Shown here: positions 1 to 8,960 of the stretch, piece after piece
Position numbering within the stretch: position 1 is the first letter of the stretch
Layout: the number at the start of each line of letters is the position of its first letter
From: Raoultibacter timonensis
GTDB taxonomy: Bacteria > Actinomycetota > Coriobacteriia > Coriobacteriales > Eggerthellaceae
Length of the DNA: 64,000 nucleotides
Reading direction: 5' to 3'
NCBI RefSeq assembly: GCF_900240215.1
Contig: NZ_LT964681.1
Coordinates: 718,187-782,186, forward strand
The notes under the pieces: model-generated
Databases searched by the model: none
The model's input: the letters and a program-made list of their open reading frames with translations, nothing else
Told to the model about the DNA's origin: nothing
Position numbers and translations under genes: made by a program

Positions 1-386
1 AACTCTTTGGCGGTCATATGGTAGAGCGAAAGGTACGGCGTTGCGTCGATGAAGCACTCGTCGATCGAATAGGCATGGATGTCGTCGGGCGATACGTAGC
101 GCAGGTAGATCGAGTAGATGTCGGCGGAAACCTTCATGTAGTGGGTCATCTGGGGTTTCGCCATGATGTACTTGACGTGCGAGGGAATCTCGAACACGCG
201 GCAGCGGTTCGAGATGCCAAGGTCTTTCATGGCCGGCGTAATGGCGAGGCAGATTGTTTTTTCGGTGCGGCCGGGATCGGCGACGACGAGGTTCGTCGTG
301 AACGGATCGAGCCCGCGCTCGACGCATTCGACGCTTGCATAGAAGCACTTGAGATCGATGCAGATGTAGCTGCGATCTTCGGACAC
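1..386 (-). CDS. Y-family DNA polymerase (UmuC/UvrX-like), N-terminal part
   Basis: Translesion DNA polymerase of the UmuC/DinB superfamily, cut by the left window edge after about 128 residues. The visible N-terminal palm has the first metal site as IDLKCFYASVE (residues about 8-18) and the second carboxylate motif as YSIDECFID near residue 110, both hallmarks of the family. The run ERGLDPFTTNLVVADPGRT follows the pattern of the Bacillus YqjW/UvrX subgroup. I chose the GTG at 384-386 because AAAGGAG lies about seven bases upstream and no earlier start fits the homology. The overlapping plus-strand reading frame at 18-425 is only its antisense shadow. The family is usually SOS-induced, but no operator is visible here. 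Confidence 0.85.
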   Translation of the reverse strand, partial: MSEDRSYICIDLKCFYASVECVERGLDPFTTNLVVADPGRTEKTICLAITPAMKDLGISNRCRVFEIPSHVKYIMAKPQMTHYMKVSADIYSIYLRYVSPDDIHAYSIDECFIDATPYLSLYHMTAKE

Positions 387-736
387 GCCTTCGCTCCTTT
401 CGTATACGGCCGCATCGGATACTAAAACATTTGTTCGTTCATAATACCGCAGAATGCGTTTTCGGGTCGTCGTCATCCGCGCTTTGGACAATCTTCGCGA
501 AAACCGAGCCGCTGTGCACAGCAGGGTGCTTTCGGAAAACCCCAATCCGTGGTTTCGCGGCGCGCTTTTCGGTCCCACCGTCTGGGTGCAGATCCGCACG
601 ATGACTTATACTATGATCCGCACACTGAGCGGAAACCGCGACGTTCGATACCGCCTTGCCAGCGTTGAACGGCTTAATGGACCGTTCGGGCCGAACGGTC
701 CAAACGAAACGTCTATGCCGCACTGAGAGGTTTTCC
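387..736. other. Intergenic region, regulatory, no gene seen
   Basis: 350 bases between the divergent polymerase and the MATE gene. I find no convincing coding frame. It carries the strong palindrome described at 679-701 and presumably both promoters. Confidence 0.5.
679..701. promoter_or_regulatory. Perfect 11-1-11 palindrome, probable operator of the MATE gene
   Basis: Arms GGACCGTTCGG and CCGAACGGTCC flank a single central base. The dyad lies about 36 bases upstream of the preferred TTG start of the efflux gene, where a TetR- or MerR-type repressor would be expected to bind. There is no T-run after it, which argues against a terminator. No regulator gene is visible next to it. Confidence 0.55.
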
Positions 737-2143
737 TTGAACAAGCTCGAAAGCTTAGCACTCGGTCGAAGCGTCCCGCACACTTTGGTCAGATTCGCCC
801 TGCCCGTCATTGCAGGGCTGCTTCTCATGCGCATAAACACCGCCGTGGATCACGTTTTGGTCGGACAGGCAATCAGCACCGTCGGCGTCGCCGCCATCAC
901 CATCTGCGATCCGTTTGTTTTGCTCATCACCGCTTTGGCGGTTCTGGTTGGGGATGGCGGATCGTTCGTCATAGCCTTGAGCATGGGCGCCCACGACACC
1001 CGCAAAGCCGCTCGGGCAGCCGGTACGGGAATCGCCGCAGCAGCTGTCCTCTCGCTTGCCTTCGCGCTGACGGCAACCTTGTTTGCCGACCCCCTTCTAC
1101 GCTTCGCGGGCGCGAGCGAAACGCTGCTTCCCCACGCGCGACCGTTTCTTCAGATCATAGCTTGGAGCAGCCTGTTCACCGCGTTCAGCTCAGGCATCTC
1201 ATCTTTCGTGAGAACCGCCGGGTATCCGAATCGCGTGTTCGCCATCCAGACCATCAGCATCCTGTGCAACATAGCGCTCGGCTATCTGCTCGTTATCGTC
1301 ATGGACACAGGGACTGCCGGCGCCGCATGCGCTACCGCCATAGGCCAAGCAGCCGCCATGATCGCGACCATAGCGTTTCTCCTGAAGCGGGATATGCCCT
1401 TCAAGCTTCGCGCGCGCGATCTGGTCCCCGATTTTCGCATGCTCTTCAAAACGGCGGCGCTCGGCTTCCCTTCGAGCGCGCTGAGGATAACCGATGCGTT
1501 CTGCATTTTCGCGACGAACTTCCTCGTGACAGCCTTCGCGATTTCAGCCCTTCCGCACGGCACGACAACCGGGGGAGCGCTTGCCGCATCGGGCATCGAA
1601 AACGCCGTAACCGCCTTTCTTCTCGTACCCGGCATCGGAATCGCCACCGCAGCGCGACCGTTCATCGGGTACTGCAGCGGAGCCGGCCTTCCGCGGCGCA
1701 CGTATCAATTTGCACGGTGGACGTTCATATGCGGATTCGCAGCGCTTCTCCCCCTCTGGGCCGCGGTTGAACTTGCACCGGAACTCTTCGTCGGCATGTT
1801 CGGGATCGATGCAGCAGACGTCCCGTTTGCCTGCTGGGTTCTTCGAACCTCGGCGCTTACCGTTCCTATATCGATGGTGCGCATCGTGGGAACGAGCTAT
1901 TTTCAAGCTTCGGGGCAAGCGGGGATAGCAAACGCGCTCATCGTGCTACAGCAAGGGTCCTACATTCTCGTGAAGCTCTTCGTATTCCCGTTCCTGTTGC
2001 CGGTATTCACCCAATTCGACCATCTGCAATCGCTGTTTCTCGGTTCGATCGGCGGCGGCCTTGCCGCGGTGGCGATCACCGCAGCCTTTCTCTTCCACGA
2101 GCGTTTCGTGATACGAGGAAAGATTGCCGAAAGCGAGGCGTAG
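737..2143 (+). CDS. MATE family efflux transporter
   Basis: Multidrug/toxin extrusion transporter of about 468 residues. The protein has about twelve hydrophobic segments with the family's two-fold pattern: GRSVPHTLVRFALPVIAG at the start, then TAVDHVLVGQAIS, and an equivalent second bundle after residue 240. Such carriers use a Na+ or H+ gradient to export cationic drugs or metabolites. The frame is open from an ATG at 656. I prefer the TTG at 737 (GAGAGG five to seven bases upstream) because it starts just before the first conserved segment and leaves the 679-701 palindrome outside the gene. It converges with the LspA-like gene. Substrate unknown. Confidence 0.85.
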   Translation: MNKLESLALGRSVPHTLVRFALPVIAGLLLMRINTAVDHVLVGQAISTVGVAAITICDPFVLLITALAVLVGDGGSFVIALSMGAHDTRKAARAAGTGIAAAAVLSLAFALTATLFADPLLRFAGASETLLPHARPFLQIIAWSSLFTAFSSGISSFVRTAGYPNRVFAIQTISILCNIALGYLLVIVMDTGTAGAACATAIGQAAAMIATIAFLLKRDMPFKLRARDLVPDFRMLFKTAALGFPSSALRITDAFCIFATNFLVTAFAISALPHGTTTGGALAASGIENAVTAFLLVPGIGIATAARPFIGYCSGAGLPRRTYQFARWTFICGFAALLPLWAAVELAPELFVGMFGIDAADVPFACWVLRTSALTVPISMVRIVGTSYFQASGQAGIANALIVLQQGSYILVKLFVFPFLLPVFTQFDHLQSLFLGSIGGGLAAVAITAAFLFHERFVIRGKIAESEA

Positions 2144-2178
2144 CGCGCGAGCACGAGGGCAAGGGCGAAGGCGAAGGA

Positions 2179-2898
2179 CTAAGCCAGAGCATCATCGCTT
2201 GTTTGGGATGCTTGCCCTTCGCTGCGCCTGCTTCCTTTGGTCCATTGAAGGAGAATGACGAGCAGTAATCCCACCCCGTAAGTGATGCAGAGATCTTTGA
2301 TGTCGAACGAGACGATACCTGCAAACGAGATGAAGTCGAGAACATAGCCGCGAAAGACGCTATCGAGAACCGACGAGACGGCACCCGCCGCAATGAGCGC
2401 AACCGCCCACCTGAACCCGTTGTTCGAGAAGTCGAAGCCTTCCCTTTTCAGATACCTTACTCCCAATGCAGCGGCCGCACCGCACAGAAGCACTTTGGAG
2501 AGAGCGTGAAAGGCCCGCGAATCAATCGTGATATCGAGAAGCGACAGCAGCACGTTGTTGCTATGGTTGGGAACGAACCTGATGCTGAGAAAATCCCCCA
2601 CAAGCTGGATGCCCGATCCCCCGAAGACAAAAACTGACACGAGGATTTTCGCGATTACGTCGGACGCGACAAGCGCGGCGGCAACGATAACGAGCGTTCG
2701 GGTGGATGCAGCTCGCCTCCGGGCGAAAACGAGAACGAGAAAACCCGTCGCCCATAAGAACACCGCACCCACGGCAAGCCCCAGAAAAGAGCGCGGCGTG
2801 CACAGCGACTCGTCGGGTAGTATCGCCGCGAGGCAATAGGCCGCCCAAGCCGCAGCGAACACGAGCGAGTATCCTATGTCTTGACGTCTTGAACCCAA
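2179..2898 (-). CDS. LspA-like (signal peptidase II family) membrane aspartic protease
   Basis: Polytopic membrane protein of 239 residues whose C-terminal two thirds follow signal peptidase II. It has an SDVIAKILVS segment like the first LspA helix, GDFLSIRFVPNHSNN in place of the usual N-GAAFG box, then AVSSVLDSVFRGYVLDFISF and FDIKDLCITYGVGLLLV. The two aspartates (SVLD and IKD) match the catalytic pair of LspA. The usual N-DR reads SVLDS, so it is a divergent member. It has about 75 extra N-terminal residues with two more membrane segments. LspA cleaves prolipoproteins below the lipid-modified cysteine, and this window encodes many lipoproteins. It may be a second, specialised copy. The TTG start is uncertain. 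Confidence 0.65.
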   Translation of the reverse strand: MGSRRQDIGYSLVFAAAWAAYCLAAILPDESLCTPRSFLGLAVGAVFLWATGFLVLVFARRRAASTRTLVIVAAALVASDVIAKILVSVFVFGGSGIQLVGDFLSIRFVPNHSNNVLLSLLDITIDSRAFHALSKVLLCGAAAALGVRYLKREGFDFSNNGFRWAVALIAAGAVSSVLDSVFRGYVLDFISFAGIVSFDIKDLCITYGVGLLLVILLQWTKGSRRSEGQASQTSDDALA

Positions 2899-2967
2899 CT
2901 TCGCACCCGTCGTCGGCTGACTTCGATTAAGCCCAGAAGTGTACCATACGGGTTCGCCCGATATGAA

Positions 2968-3000
2968 ACGGAGTGCAGCGAACCGTTCGCTGCACTCCGT
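2968..3000 (-). terminator. 15-bp hairpin downstream of the surface-protein gene
   Basis: Arms ACGGAGTGCAGCGAA and TTCGCTGCACTCCGT are perfectly complementary around a three-base loop. The hairpin sits about 50 bases past the stop of the large surface-protein gene and before the LspA-like gene. On the minus strand it is followed by a short T-rich stretch, so it is a likely terminator, though the U-tract is poor. Confidence 0.65.
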
Positions 3001-3047
3001 CTTTCCGGTTTCGGTTCGCTAAAACCTTTTCCCAAACAGAATCTCGC

Positions 3048-6000
3048 TTACTGCTGATGGCTCCGCTTGCGCACAGCCGCCCCGCAGGCAACTGCTCCCG
3101 CAGCAACGGCAACGAGGCCCACTGCCTGGAAGGGCGGCACCGCATCTCCCGTTTGGGCGAGCGGGAAGACCTTGTTCGCATCATCCTGCCCACCGGACGG
3201 ATCGGTTACCGTCGAGCCGTTGCCGCTACCCGCAGCCTGCCAGATGAGCTCGAAAGGCCCGAACTGCTGTGCGGGAACGGAGAACAGAACCCCCGAATCG
3301 GTTTTCGTTACGCCAAGCGCATGAGCCTGCGATTTGGCTATCTCCGCATCGAGATCGGCGGATGCCATATCGAGCGTGTAGTCACGCGTAAGGCCTTCGA
3401 AATACGCTACGGCAACCGCATCGTCCTTGGTTACTCCTTCGGGATACGGCCAGAACACGGTCACGTTTTCGCCATCGGTACTCACCCATGCGTTGCCGTT
3501 TGCCATATCGACAAGATCGATGTACTTGAATTCGGAGCCGATCGTCCGAGACGGATCGATCGTGCTTTTCGCAGCGGCAACGCCCTTTTCGTTGAGCACG
3601 GCGACGCGGTTCTCGCTTCCAAGGACCTCGGGAAGAAGATCGTCCCACAGAAGACCGATTTTCGAGCCCTCGCCCACAGGCAAATCGGGATTCCCGTTCG
3701 TGAGGAAGCGCGTTCCTTTCGCCACATGGGCATGGGGGTCGACGGAGTCGTCGCAGCCTCCCTCGACCGTACCGAGATCGCAGAACCCATCGTCGGAGGC
3801 GCCTTCGCTTGCGTCCAGCACGCGAGCAGCCGCTCCCGCGTCTTTCAAGCCAACCAAAGGGCTCTCCGAGTTGTAGACCGGGCGCAGCACCGAAGGGTCG
3901 AGTGCGACAGCAGCATCTGCGTTCGCCACCGCACGCACCTCGACGGTTGCAACAGATCCGGCGGATCCAACTGCAGCAACCGTACCATCATCGGCGAATT
4001 CGAGTACGGCGTCGCCGACCTTCACGGTCGCATCGGCCGCATCCGCGCTTTTCCACGCCTTCAATTCGTAGACGCCCTCACCTGCCACATCGTCAACGGG
4101 ATTGCCGGCCTCATCAACCCATTCCCATTCAAGGGGCAGGGGATCCGCATCGGTAAGGGGCTGATCGTCAACCGTGATATCCGCAATGTCGAACGCCCAC
4201 TTCGGATTAGGAAGCGCGTTTTCGCCAAGACCACCCTCGTAGGCGATGAGGGAGTACGCAGAGACGGCAACCGTCTCGGTTTCAACAACGCCGTAGCTGC
4301 CGTCGGGATTCCGAGTGGGGCTGAATCCCTCCGCACAGTACTCGTCTGGAACCTCGGAGCTGAACTCGCCGCCCGATACCATCATCTTGTTTTCGGTTGA
4401 GCCGCCGCTTTCGGCAGTCACATTGAGCGCAGGAACTCCCTCGGACGCGCTCACGGATCCTCCCTGAATAACGGCAACGCTATTCGGGCTGTCGTAATAC
4501 TTGCTGCTTCCGTCTATCTGTATGCCATAGCAGTCCTGGATAACCGTGCTGTCGCCGACCTTGCCCTGGGAGCTGCCCGAAGCGATCACCGTGCCGCCCG
4601 TCATGTCGAGCGTACCGCCGCGCATCAGGACACCGACTCCCCCATCGGCGTAGATCGTACCGCCCGAGATGTTGAGCGCGCCGGCTTGGGGATGGTAGAT
4701 GCCGCACGCGATGTACCCACTCGACACGATATGGCCGATGATCGTGCCGCCTGCGATATCGATCGCAGTTCCGCCGTACGTCGTCGAAGCATCGTTGGTG
4801 CCGTTGCCGGCAACGGCAGCGTTGTCGGTGCCGACAATCACACCGTCCGACACCTTGAGGTAGGCGCCGTTACCGAAAACGCCAGGACCCCCCTCGGGGC
4901 CAATTTGGTAGCCACCTTCTATGAACACTTTCGACTCGATCGGATCCGCGCCGGGGGTCGTCGATCCATATACTCCAACGGTATAGTTCTTGATCGACTC
5001 GATCGTGCCGCTTTTCAAGGTGAATACCCCGCCATCCGTTACCATAACGGTGACGGCGTTGGCGTCCCTCGAACCGAGCGTATTGACGATCTTTCCCGAT
5101 GCGTACGTTACGGTTTCATAATCGTCGCTCACGATCGGCTTGCCGGAAACGCTGCTGTCCTCAACGGTAAGGTTTCCCGTAACCTTCACCGGCTCATCGA
5201 CCGACAGCGTGTGCCCCGAAAGATCGAGTACGATGTTTTTGTCGGCAGGCACCGCGATGTTTTCGGCAGCAGGGGAAAGAAGGGCAACGGTCTGCCCTTC
5301 GGCCGCATCGTCAATCGCGGCTTGCACCGAAGGATACTTCGTTCCGTCGATCGATGCTACGGGATTGGGCACATCGACGACCCAATTGCCCTCACCGTCC
5401 GAAACAGGCTCGTAGCCCTCCGCAAACATATCGTCAGCGGGCTTCGACGAGAACGAGCCGCCGGAAATAGCCGCAGCTCCAAGCGCGTTATCCGCAACAA
5501 TAGCGGTCTTGGATCCACCGCCGCCCGCGAAGGTGCCGCCTTTGATGACGACCGTAGCCTCCTGCCGGTTGCCTCCGTCGCCCCCAGCATTGTTGTTTCC
5601 AACGTGGACCGCTTCGCGCTGCGAGGAAGAGAACTCTCCGCCGTGCACCGTCGCGGAAGTCTTATACGACTCGCCCGCAACGTAGAGCGCGTAGAACGTG
5701 GCCGTATGCGAGGGGTTCTTCACGCAGTTACCTGTCGAGAACGTGCCGTCGTAGACGTCGGCTGAGCCTCCGACGATCGCAAGACCTCCCTGCACACCGG
5801 TAACGGTACCGTTTTCGAACGCAAGATACGCCCCATCGGCGTCAAGACCGCTTCGAACCGTATATCCATAGTGAGCGTTATCGCATGCGCTGCACGACGT
5901 GTTCTTGAACTCGCCGCCCGAAATGGTCATCGTTCCGCCGTTCTCCACGGAAGGATACCACGGACTCTCCCAATAGCCGCCCTCGATCACCGTCGTCGAG

Positions 6001-6737
6001 CCTTCGGCGGTACGCAAGGCGGTTCCGTTCGTGTCGTAGGTTCCACCTTTGAAGATCGCCTGACCGCCAGCGCGGTTCCAAATGTTTACCGAATTGCTCT
6101 CGAGCGTCCCGCGAAACGTTCCGTCCACCACCGTCAGCGTTCCGTAGTTTTCGATAGCGCCCCAGCCATTCGCTCCAGCTCCACCGACGTCGATCGTTCC
6201 GTTGCCCTTCACGGTCAGCGTTCCACGATTGACGATCGGACGACCCTTGAAGCCGCTCGCTGCAGCGGTGATGTTGTTCCCGGCCATATCGAGAATGACG
6301 TTCTGGCCGTCCTCCACCGTTACAATGCCCTCAGATGTAAGCTCGGCATTATCGAGCATGGTGACGGTCGTCTCGGTACCGTCAGCGGGCACAGCGGCGA
6401 ACGCCTCTTTGAGCGATGAATACTCTTGGCCATTCACCTCGGCAACGCCCGTTGACAGTGGAGCAATGGCAGCACTGCTGTCGCCTTCGCTCTCGGCAGC
6501 TCCTTTCGCGCCTTGACCTTCCGATTCGCGAAGCGCACCGCCTGAAGAATCGCTTTCGTCGTCAACCGAGGGCGAATCCACGCCCTCGCCATCGGCAACC
6601 TGAGATAAGGCAAGACCCGCAGAGGAATCTTCGCCCCCCCCCGACGCCCACGCCGCTACCGGCAAACCGAAAGTCGTTGCCAGAACAAGCGAGAGCGCAA
6701 TCGACAGTGTGCGGTTCAGCTTGCTGCTGCGCGCCAT
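3048..6737 (-). CDS. LPXTG-type cell-wall anchored beta-helix surface protein
   Basis: Large extracellular protein of 1229 residues. Residues 1-32 are a Sec signal peptide ending at VAAWASGG. Most of the body (about 100-830) is made of short repeats such as GGTIIGH, SGGEFSS and IEGGYW, which form a right-handed parallel beta-helix (pectate-lyase-like adhesin fold). Repeated phrases IDGTKYPSVQAAIDDA and VNGQEYSSLKEAFAAV start two helix blocks. The C-terminus has PLAQTGD, a hydrophobic helix, and KRSHQQ, a sortase signal in its actinobacterial LAxTG form. The ATG is preceded by AAAAGGAGGAG. The likely role is adhesion or glycan binding at the cell surface. The ligand cannot be inferred. Confidence 0.88.
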   Translation of the reverse strand: MARSSKLNRTLSIALSLVLATTFGLPVAAWASGGGEDSSAGLALSQVADGEGVDSPSVDDESDSSGGALRESEGQGAKGAAESEGDSSAAIAPLSTGVAEVNGQEYSSLKEAFAAVPADGTETTVTMLDNAELTSEGIVTVEDGQNVILDMAGNNITAAASGFKGRPIVNRGTLTVKGNGTIDVGGAGANGWGAIENYGTLTVVDGTFRGTLESNSVNIWNRAGGQAIFKGGTYDTNGTALRTAEGSTTVIEGGYWESPWYPSVENGGTMTISGGEFKNTSCSACDNAHYGYTVRSGLDADGAYLAFENGTVTGVQGGLAIVGGSADVYDGTFSTGNCVKNPSHTATFYALYVAGESYKTSATVHGGEFSSSQREAVHVGNNNAGGDGGNRQEATVVIKGGTFAGGGGSKTAIVADNALGAAAISGGSFSSKPADDMFAEGYEPVSDGEGNWVVDVPNPVASIDGTKYPSVQAAIDDAAEGQTVALLSPAAENIAVPADKNIVLDLSGHTLSVDEPVKVTGNLTVEDSSVSGKPIVSDDYETVTYASGKIVNTLGSRDANAVTVMVTDGGVFTLKSGTIESIKNYTVGVYGSTTPGADPIESKVFIEGGYQIGPEGGPGVFGNGAYLKVSDGVIVGTDNAAVAGNGTNDASTTYGGTAIDIAGGTIIGHIVSSGYIACGIYHPQAGALNISGGTIYADGGVGVLMRGGTLDMTGGTVIASGSSQGKVGDSTVIQDCYGIQIDGSSKYYDSPNSVAVIQGGSVSASEGVPALNVTAESGGSTENKMMVSGGEFSSEVPDEYCAEGFSPTRNPDGSYGVVETETVAVSAYSLIAYEGGLGENALPNPKWAFDIADITVDDQPLTDADPLPLEWEWVDEAGNPVDDVAGEGVYELKAWKSADAADATVKVGDAVLEFADDGTVAAVGSAGSVATVEVRAVANADAAVALDPSVLRPVYNSESPLVGLKDAGAAARVLDASEGASDDGFCDLGTVEGGCDDSVDPHAHVAKGTRFLTNGNPDLPVGEGSKIGLLWDDLLPEVLGSENRVAVLNEKGVAAAKSTIDPSRTIGSEFKYIDLVDMANGNAWVSTDGENVTVFWPYPEGVTKDDAVAVAYFEGLTRDYTLDMASADLDAEIAKSQAHALGVTKTDSGVLFSVPAQQFGPFELIWQAAGSGNGSTVTDPSGGQDDANKVFPLAQTGDAVPPFQAVGLVAVAAGAVACGAAVRKRSHQQ

Positions 6738-6788
6738 GTGCTCTCCTCCTTTTCCATAAATTATAACTAAATCAGTTTGAAATATGAG

Positions 6789-6810
6789 ATTTAACTCAGT
6801 ATTTAACTCA
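6789..6810. repeat. Direct repeat ATTTAACTCA, two copies, upstream of the surface protein
   Basis: Two identical 10-base copies start 12 bases apart, close to one helical turn, 50-75 bases upstream of the surface-protein start. This is an arrangement typical of a cooperative activator or repressor site. No partner regulator is identifiable. Confidence 0.4.
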
Positions 6811-7091
6811 ACTTTTAGTACGGCGTTTGATGGATGTCAACATATCTCCCCTGCTCTACCGTCGTATTTTTGCGAAATATCCATAAATGGGATAAAACCG
6901 ATTTACTTGGGTTTCTTTAAAGAATTCTTGGCAGCGGACAACCGCCGGCCAGCGAAAGCTCTGCCGTCATCCACATCGACCAATCGAAATCCTGCTCGCA
7001 TCGAAAACGTACTTTGCCATGAACGCCGACTCGCATAGCGGCCGTTCTAAAACGTTCGGCAAAGCAAGGAAGCACCCTTGCCCGAATACAG

Positions 7092-7127
7092 AAACGTCCT
7101 TGAAACCACTGGGTTGCAAGGACGTTT
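7092..7127 (-). terminator. Hairpin terminator of the SPFH operon
   Basis: Outer arms AAACGTCCTTG and CAAGGACGTTT are perfectly complementary. An inner AACC/GGTT pairing tightens the loop. It lies 50 bases past the SPFH stop codon, with A- and T-rich flanks on both strands. Confidence 0.6.
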
Positions 7128-7176
7128 ACCCGCGAGGCCAAATACCCCGAAAAAGCTATTTCACTTCACAGAGCGA

Positions 7177-8373
7177 TTAAATACCGAGTACCTTCGCTTT
7201 CGCAGCTTCGAACTCCTCTTGCGATATCACCCCTTGGTCGAAGAGGTTCTTCAGCTTGGCGAGACGCTCGTATGGGTCTTCTGCAGCTGCCGCATCCGCT
7301 TGCTGTGGTTGCGACACCGAATACCCTGGTGCTTGGTTCGGTTGCTGCATCGCACCGACGGCTCCTGCGGCACCCTGCATACCCATGCCCATAAAGCCCA
7401 TGCCCAAAGCACCGCCATCGGGGTTCTCTCCGGCAGCACGCAAGCCATCGGCGAACGAAGCCTGCAGGTTCGCATTCCCCCGCGCACCCATGAGCGCATC
7501 GGCCTGCTGAACCTTCGCAAGCAGCGCTTTGGTGGTCTCGTCGTAGTCGATGGCCATGATCGCCGCTTTGACGATCTGCAATCCCCTATCGTATCTCCAG
7601 TGGTAGGACTGCTCAACAGCCTGGGACAACGATTGGGCGAACCCCACGGCGTCGCCTTGAATGTTGGTGATCCTGTTTTGTTTATCGCCCGCATTCGCAT
7701 AGACGCTGAAGGCGCTTGCGAGCGATCCGACCACCTCGGAAAACAGCTGATTTGCTGCAGCGTTGTTGAGATCGGAGAAATAAAAGGGGAACCCGCCGGG
7801 CGCATAGTACTGAACCGGCACAAAGCTCTTCAAAAACAAGATCGGGTCAACGATTTTCAGCGTATACGTTCCATGGGCCCTTGCGCCAACCTGCGTATTG
7901 AGGAACGCATCGTCCCAATAGATTTCGCTTTGCGTGCCGAATTTGTTGTTGGGGATCTCCTTTAGGTTTACGAAAAGAGCGACCTGCGCAGCCGCCGGTG
8001 GCCCACCGTACTTGAAACGGTCCCACGACTGCTTTACCACCGCATCAACGAAACCCGAATCGGCGAAAAACGAGCGGGCGTTGATGTTGTCGGAGGTCCA
8101 CTGATAGCCTCCAGGATCGGACACGAATCCCGTCACTGCACCGTTCTCCATCGTGATGAGGGCGAACCCCTCGGGCACGAGGATGAGCGATCCGTTGGTG
8201 ATGATGAAATCGCTTCCGCTGTCGTTCGAGGATCGCTGAGCGTTGGCGCCGCTCCGAACGGCCGAGCAAACGCCGACGGTTCCCGACAGCCCCGAAGGAA
8301 CCGTATAGAAGTCCCGCCATTGATCCGCCATCGCCCCGCCAAGCGCTCCGCTGAATGCTTTGAAGAAGCCCAT
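7177..8373 (-). CDS. SPFH-domain protein (YdjI/COG4260 type) with C-terminal SHOCT
   Basis: A 398-residue protein of the stomatin/prohibitin-like group once called virion core-like proteins. Residues about 20-270 form the SPFH part, including a conserved early VPSGLSGTVG segment and VPVQYYAPGG. Residues 300-365 are a glycine- and methionine-rich linker (GMGFMGMGMQGAAG). The last 30 residues, YERLAKLKNLFDQGVISQEEFEAAKAKVLG, are split here as a typical SHOCT oligomerisation/membrane-targeting motif. Relatives often carry a C-terminal zinc ribbon. Here the ribbon is a separate gene two positions upstream. It is the last gene of a three-gene operon, 12 bases after the YbjQ-like gene. A role in membrane scaffolding or stress is inferred only from the family. 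Confidence 0.8.
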   Translation of the reverse strand: MGFFKAFSGALGGAMADQWRDFYTVPSGLSGTVGVCSAVRSGANAQRSSNDSGSDFIITNGSLILVPEGFALITMENGAVTGFVSDPGGYQWTSDNINARSFFADSGFVDAVVKQSWDRFKYGGPPAAAQVALFVNLKEIPNNKFGTQSEIYWDDAFLNTQVGARAHGTYTLKIVDPILFLKSFVPVQYYAPGGFPFYFSDLNNAAANQLFSEVVGSLASAFSVYANAGDKQNRITNIQGDAVGFAQSLSQAVEQSYHWRYDRGLQIVKAAIMAIDYDETTKALLAKVQQADALMGARGNANLQASFADGLRAAGENPDGGALGMGFMGMGMQGAAGAVGAMQQPNQAPGYSVSQPQQADAAAAEDPYERLAKLKNLFDQGVISQEEFEAAKAKVLGI

Positions 8374-8385
8374 GATGCCCCCTGC

Positions 8386-8943
8386 CTAGTTGCCCGGTGA
8401 GTCTTTTTCAATGACCACGGCATTCCCGTTGGCGGTAACGCCGAACACATAGGGAAGGTACAACGTGCCGCCGTTTGCGTTCGCCGTTTCCGGATCGAGC
8501 GTGATGTAGTCGAAATCGACTCCGATTACCGCGTTGCACCCTAAATCGTAAGCCGCCACCTTGAGTTCCATGAGGGCGTTTCGGCGAATTTCCACGATCG
8601 ATTTCATCAACGCCTGGCCCACGTTCGTAGTCTGGCTGAACAGTCCGCTCTTCCCACGATCAACCTGCACGGCATCGTCACCCGAGATGTAACCCGAGTA
8701 CTTCTTAATCCTATAGCCCTCGAAACCGAAGCCGGACGTGATCATTATCGACGACATGACCTTCTGTTTTTTAGCCTCTTCTTCGAGATACCGGTGAAAA
8801 CCGTTCACGATCGGCCCCACGTCGGAGTCCTGGACTACCTTTTTGGTAAAGCTCGATTTGATCTCAAAGCCAGCATTGCTGATAAACGTCTCGACCTGCT
8901 CTTTGTCGAACCCGTACATTTTCGCAAGATCATCGGTATACAT
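8386..8943 (-). CDS. YbjQ/UPF0145-like protein
   Basis: A 185-residue soluble protein. Residues about 60-185 match the YbjQ (UPF0145, heavy-metal-binding-like) fold. They carry IMITSGFGFEGYRIKKY, the RRNALMELKVAAYDLGCNAVIGVDFDYITL core typical of the family (quoted here only as its key elements: AAYDLGCNAVIGVDFDY), and a final beta strand YVFGVTANGNAVVI. The first 60 residues, with YGFDKEQVETFISNAGF, are helical and not part of the usual domain. Its close spacing to the SPFH gene (12 bases) and the ribbon gene (17 bases) suggests a joint function. The biochemical role of YbjQ proteins is not known. Confidence 0.75.
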   Translation of the reverse strand: MYTDDLAKMYGFDKEQVETFISNAGFEIKSSFTKKVVQDSDVGPIVNGFHRYLEEEAKKQKVMSSIMITSGFGFEGYRIKKYSGYISGDDAVQVDRGKSGLFSQTTNVGQALMKSIVEIRRNALMELKVAAYDLGCNAVIGVDFDYITLDPETANANGGTLYLPYVFGVTANGNAVVIEKDSPGN

Positions 8944-8960
8944 GGCTGCCCGTCCTTTGC

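Larger units (their letters stand above)
6738..7176. other. Intergenic region, AT-rich promoter side plus hairpin
   Basis: 439 bases between the surface-protein start and the end of the SPFH operon. The first 100 bases are unusually A+T rich for this genome and carry the direct repeat ATTTAACTCA at 6789 and 6801 (12-base spacing), a plausible regulator site for the surface protein. The far end holds the hairpin at 7092-7127. Short frames in between show no recognisable protein. Confidence 0.4.

Noticed and set aside
2973..4400. Long plus-strand open frame of 475 codons, and another at 4686-5765
   Set aside because: Both lie antisense inside the surface-protein gene, are arginine/histidine-rich, and have no domain. 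The minus-strand gene has signal peptide, repeats and sortase motif.
3048..6737. CRISPR-like periodic repeats
   Set aside because: The periodicity is at protein level (beta-helix turns with GG-S motifs). DNA copies are not identical and spacing varies. No CRISPR array was seen anywhere in the window.
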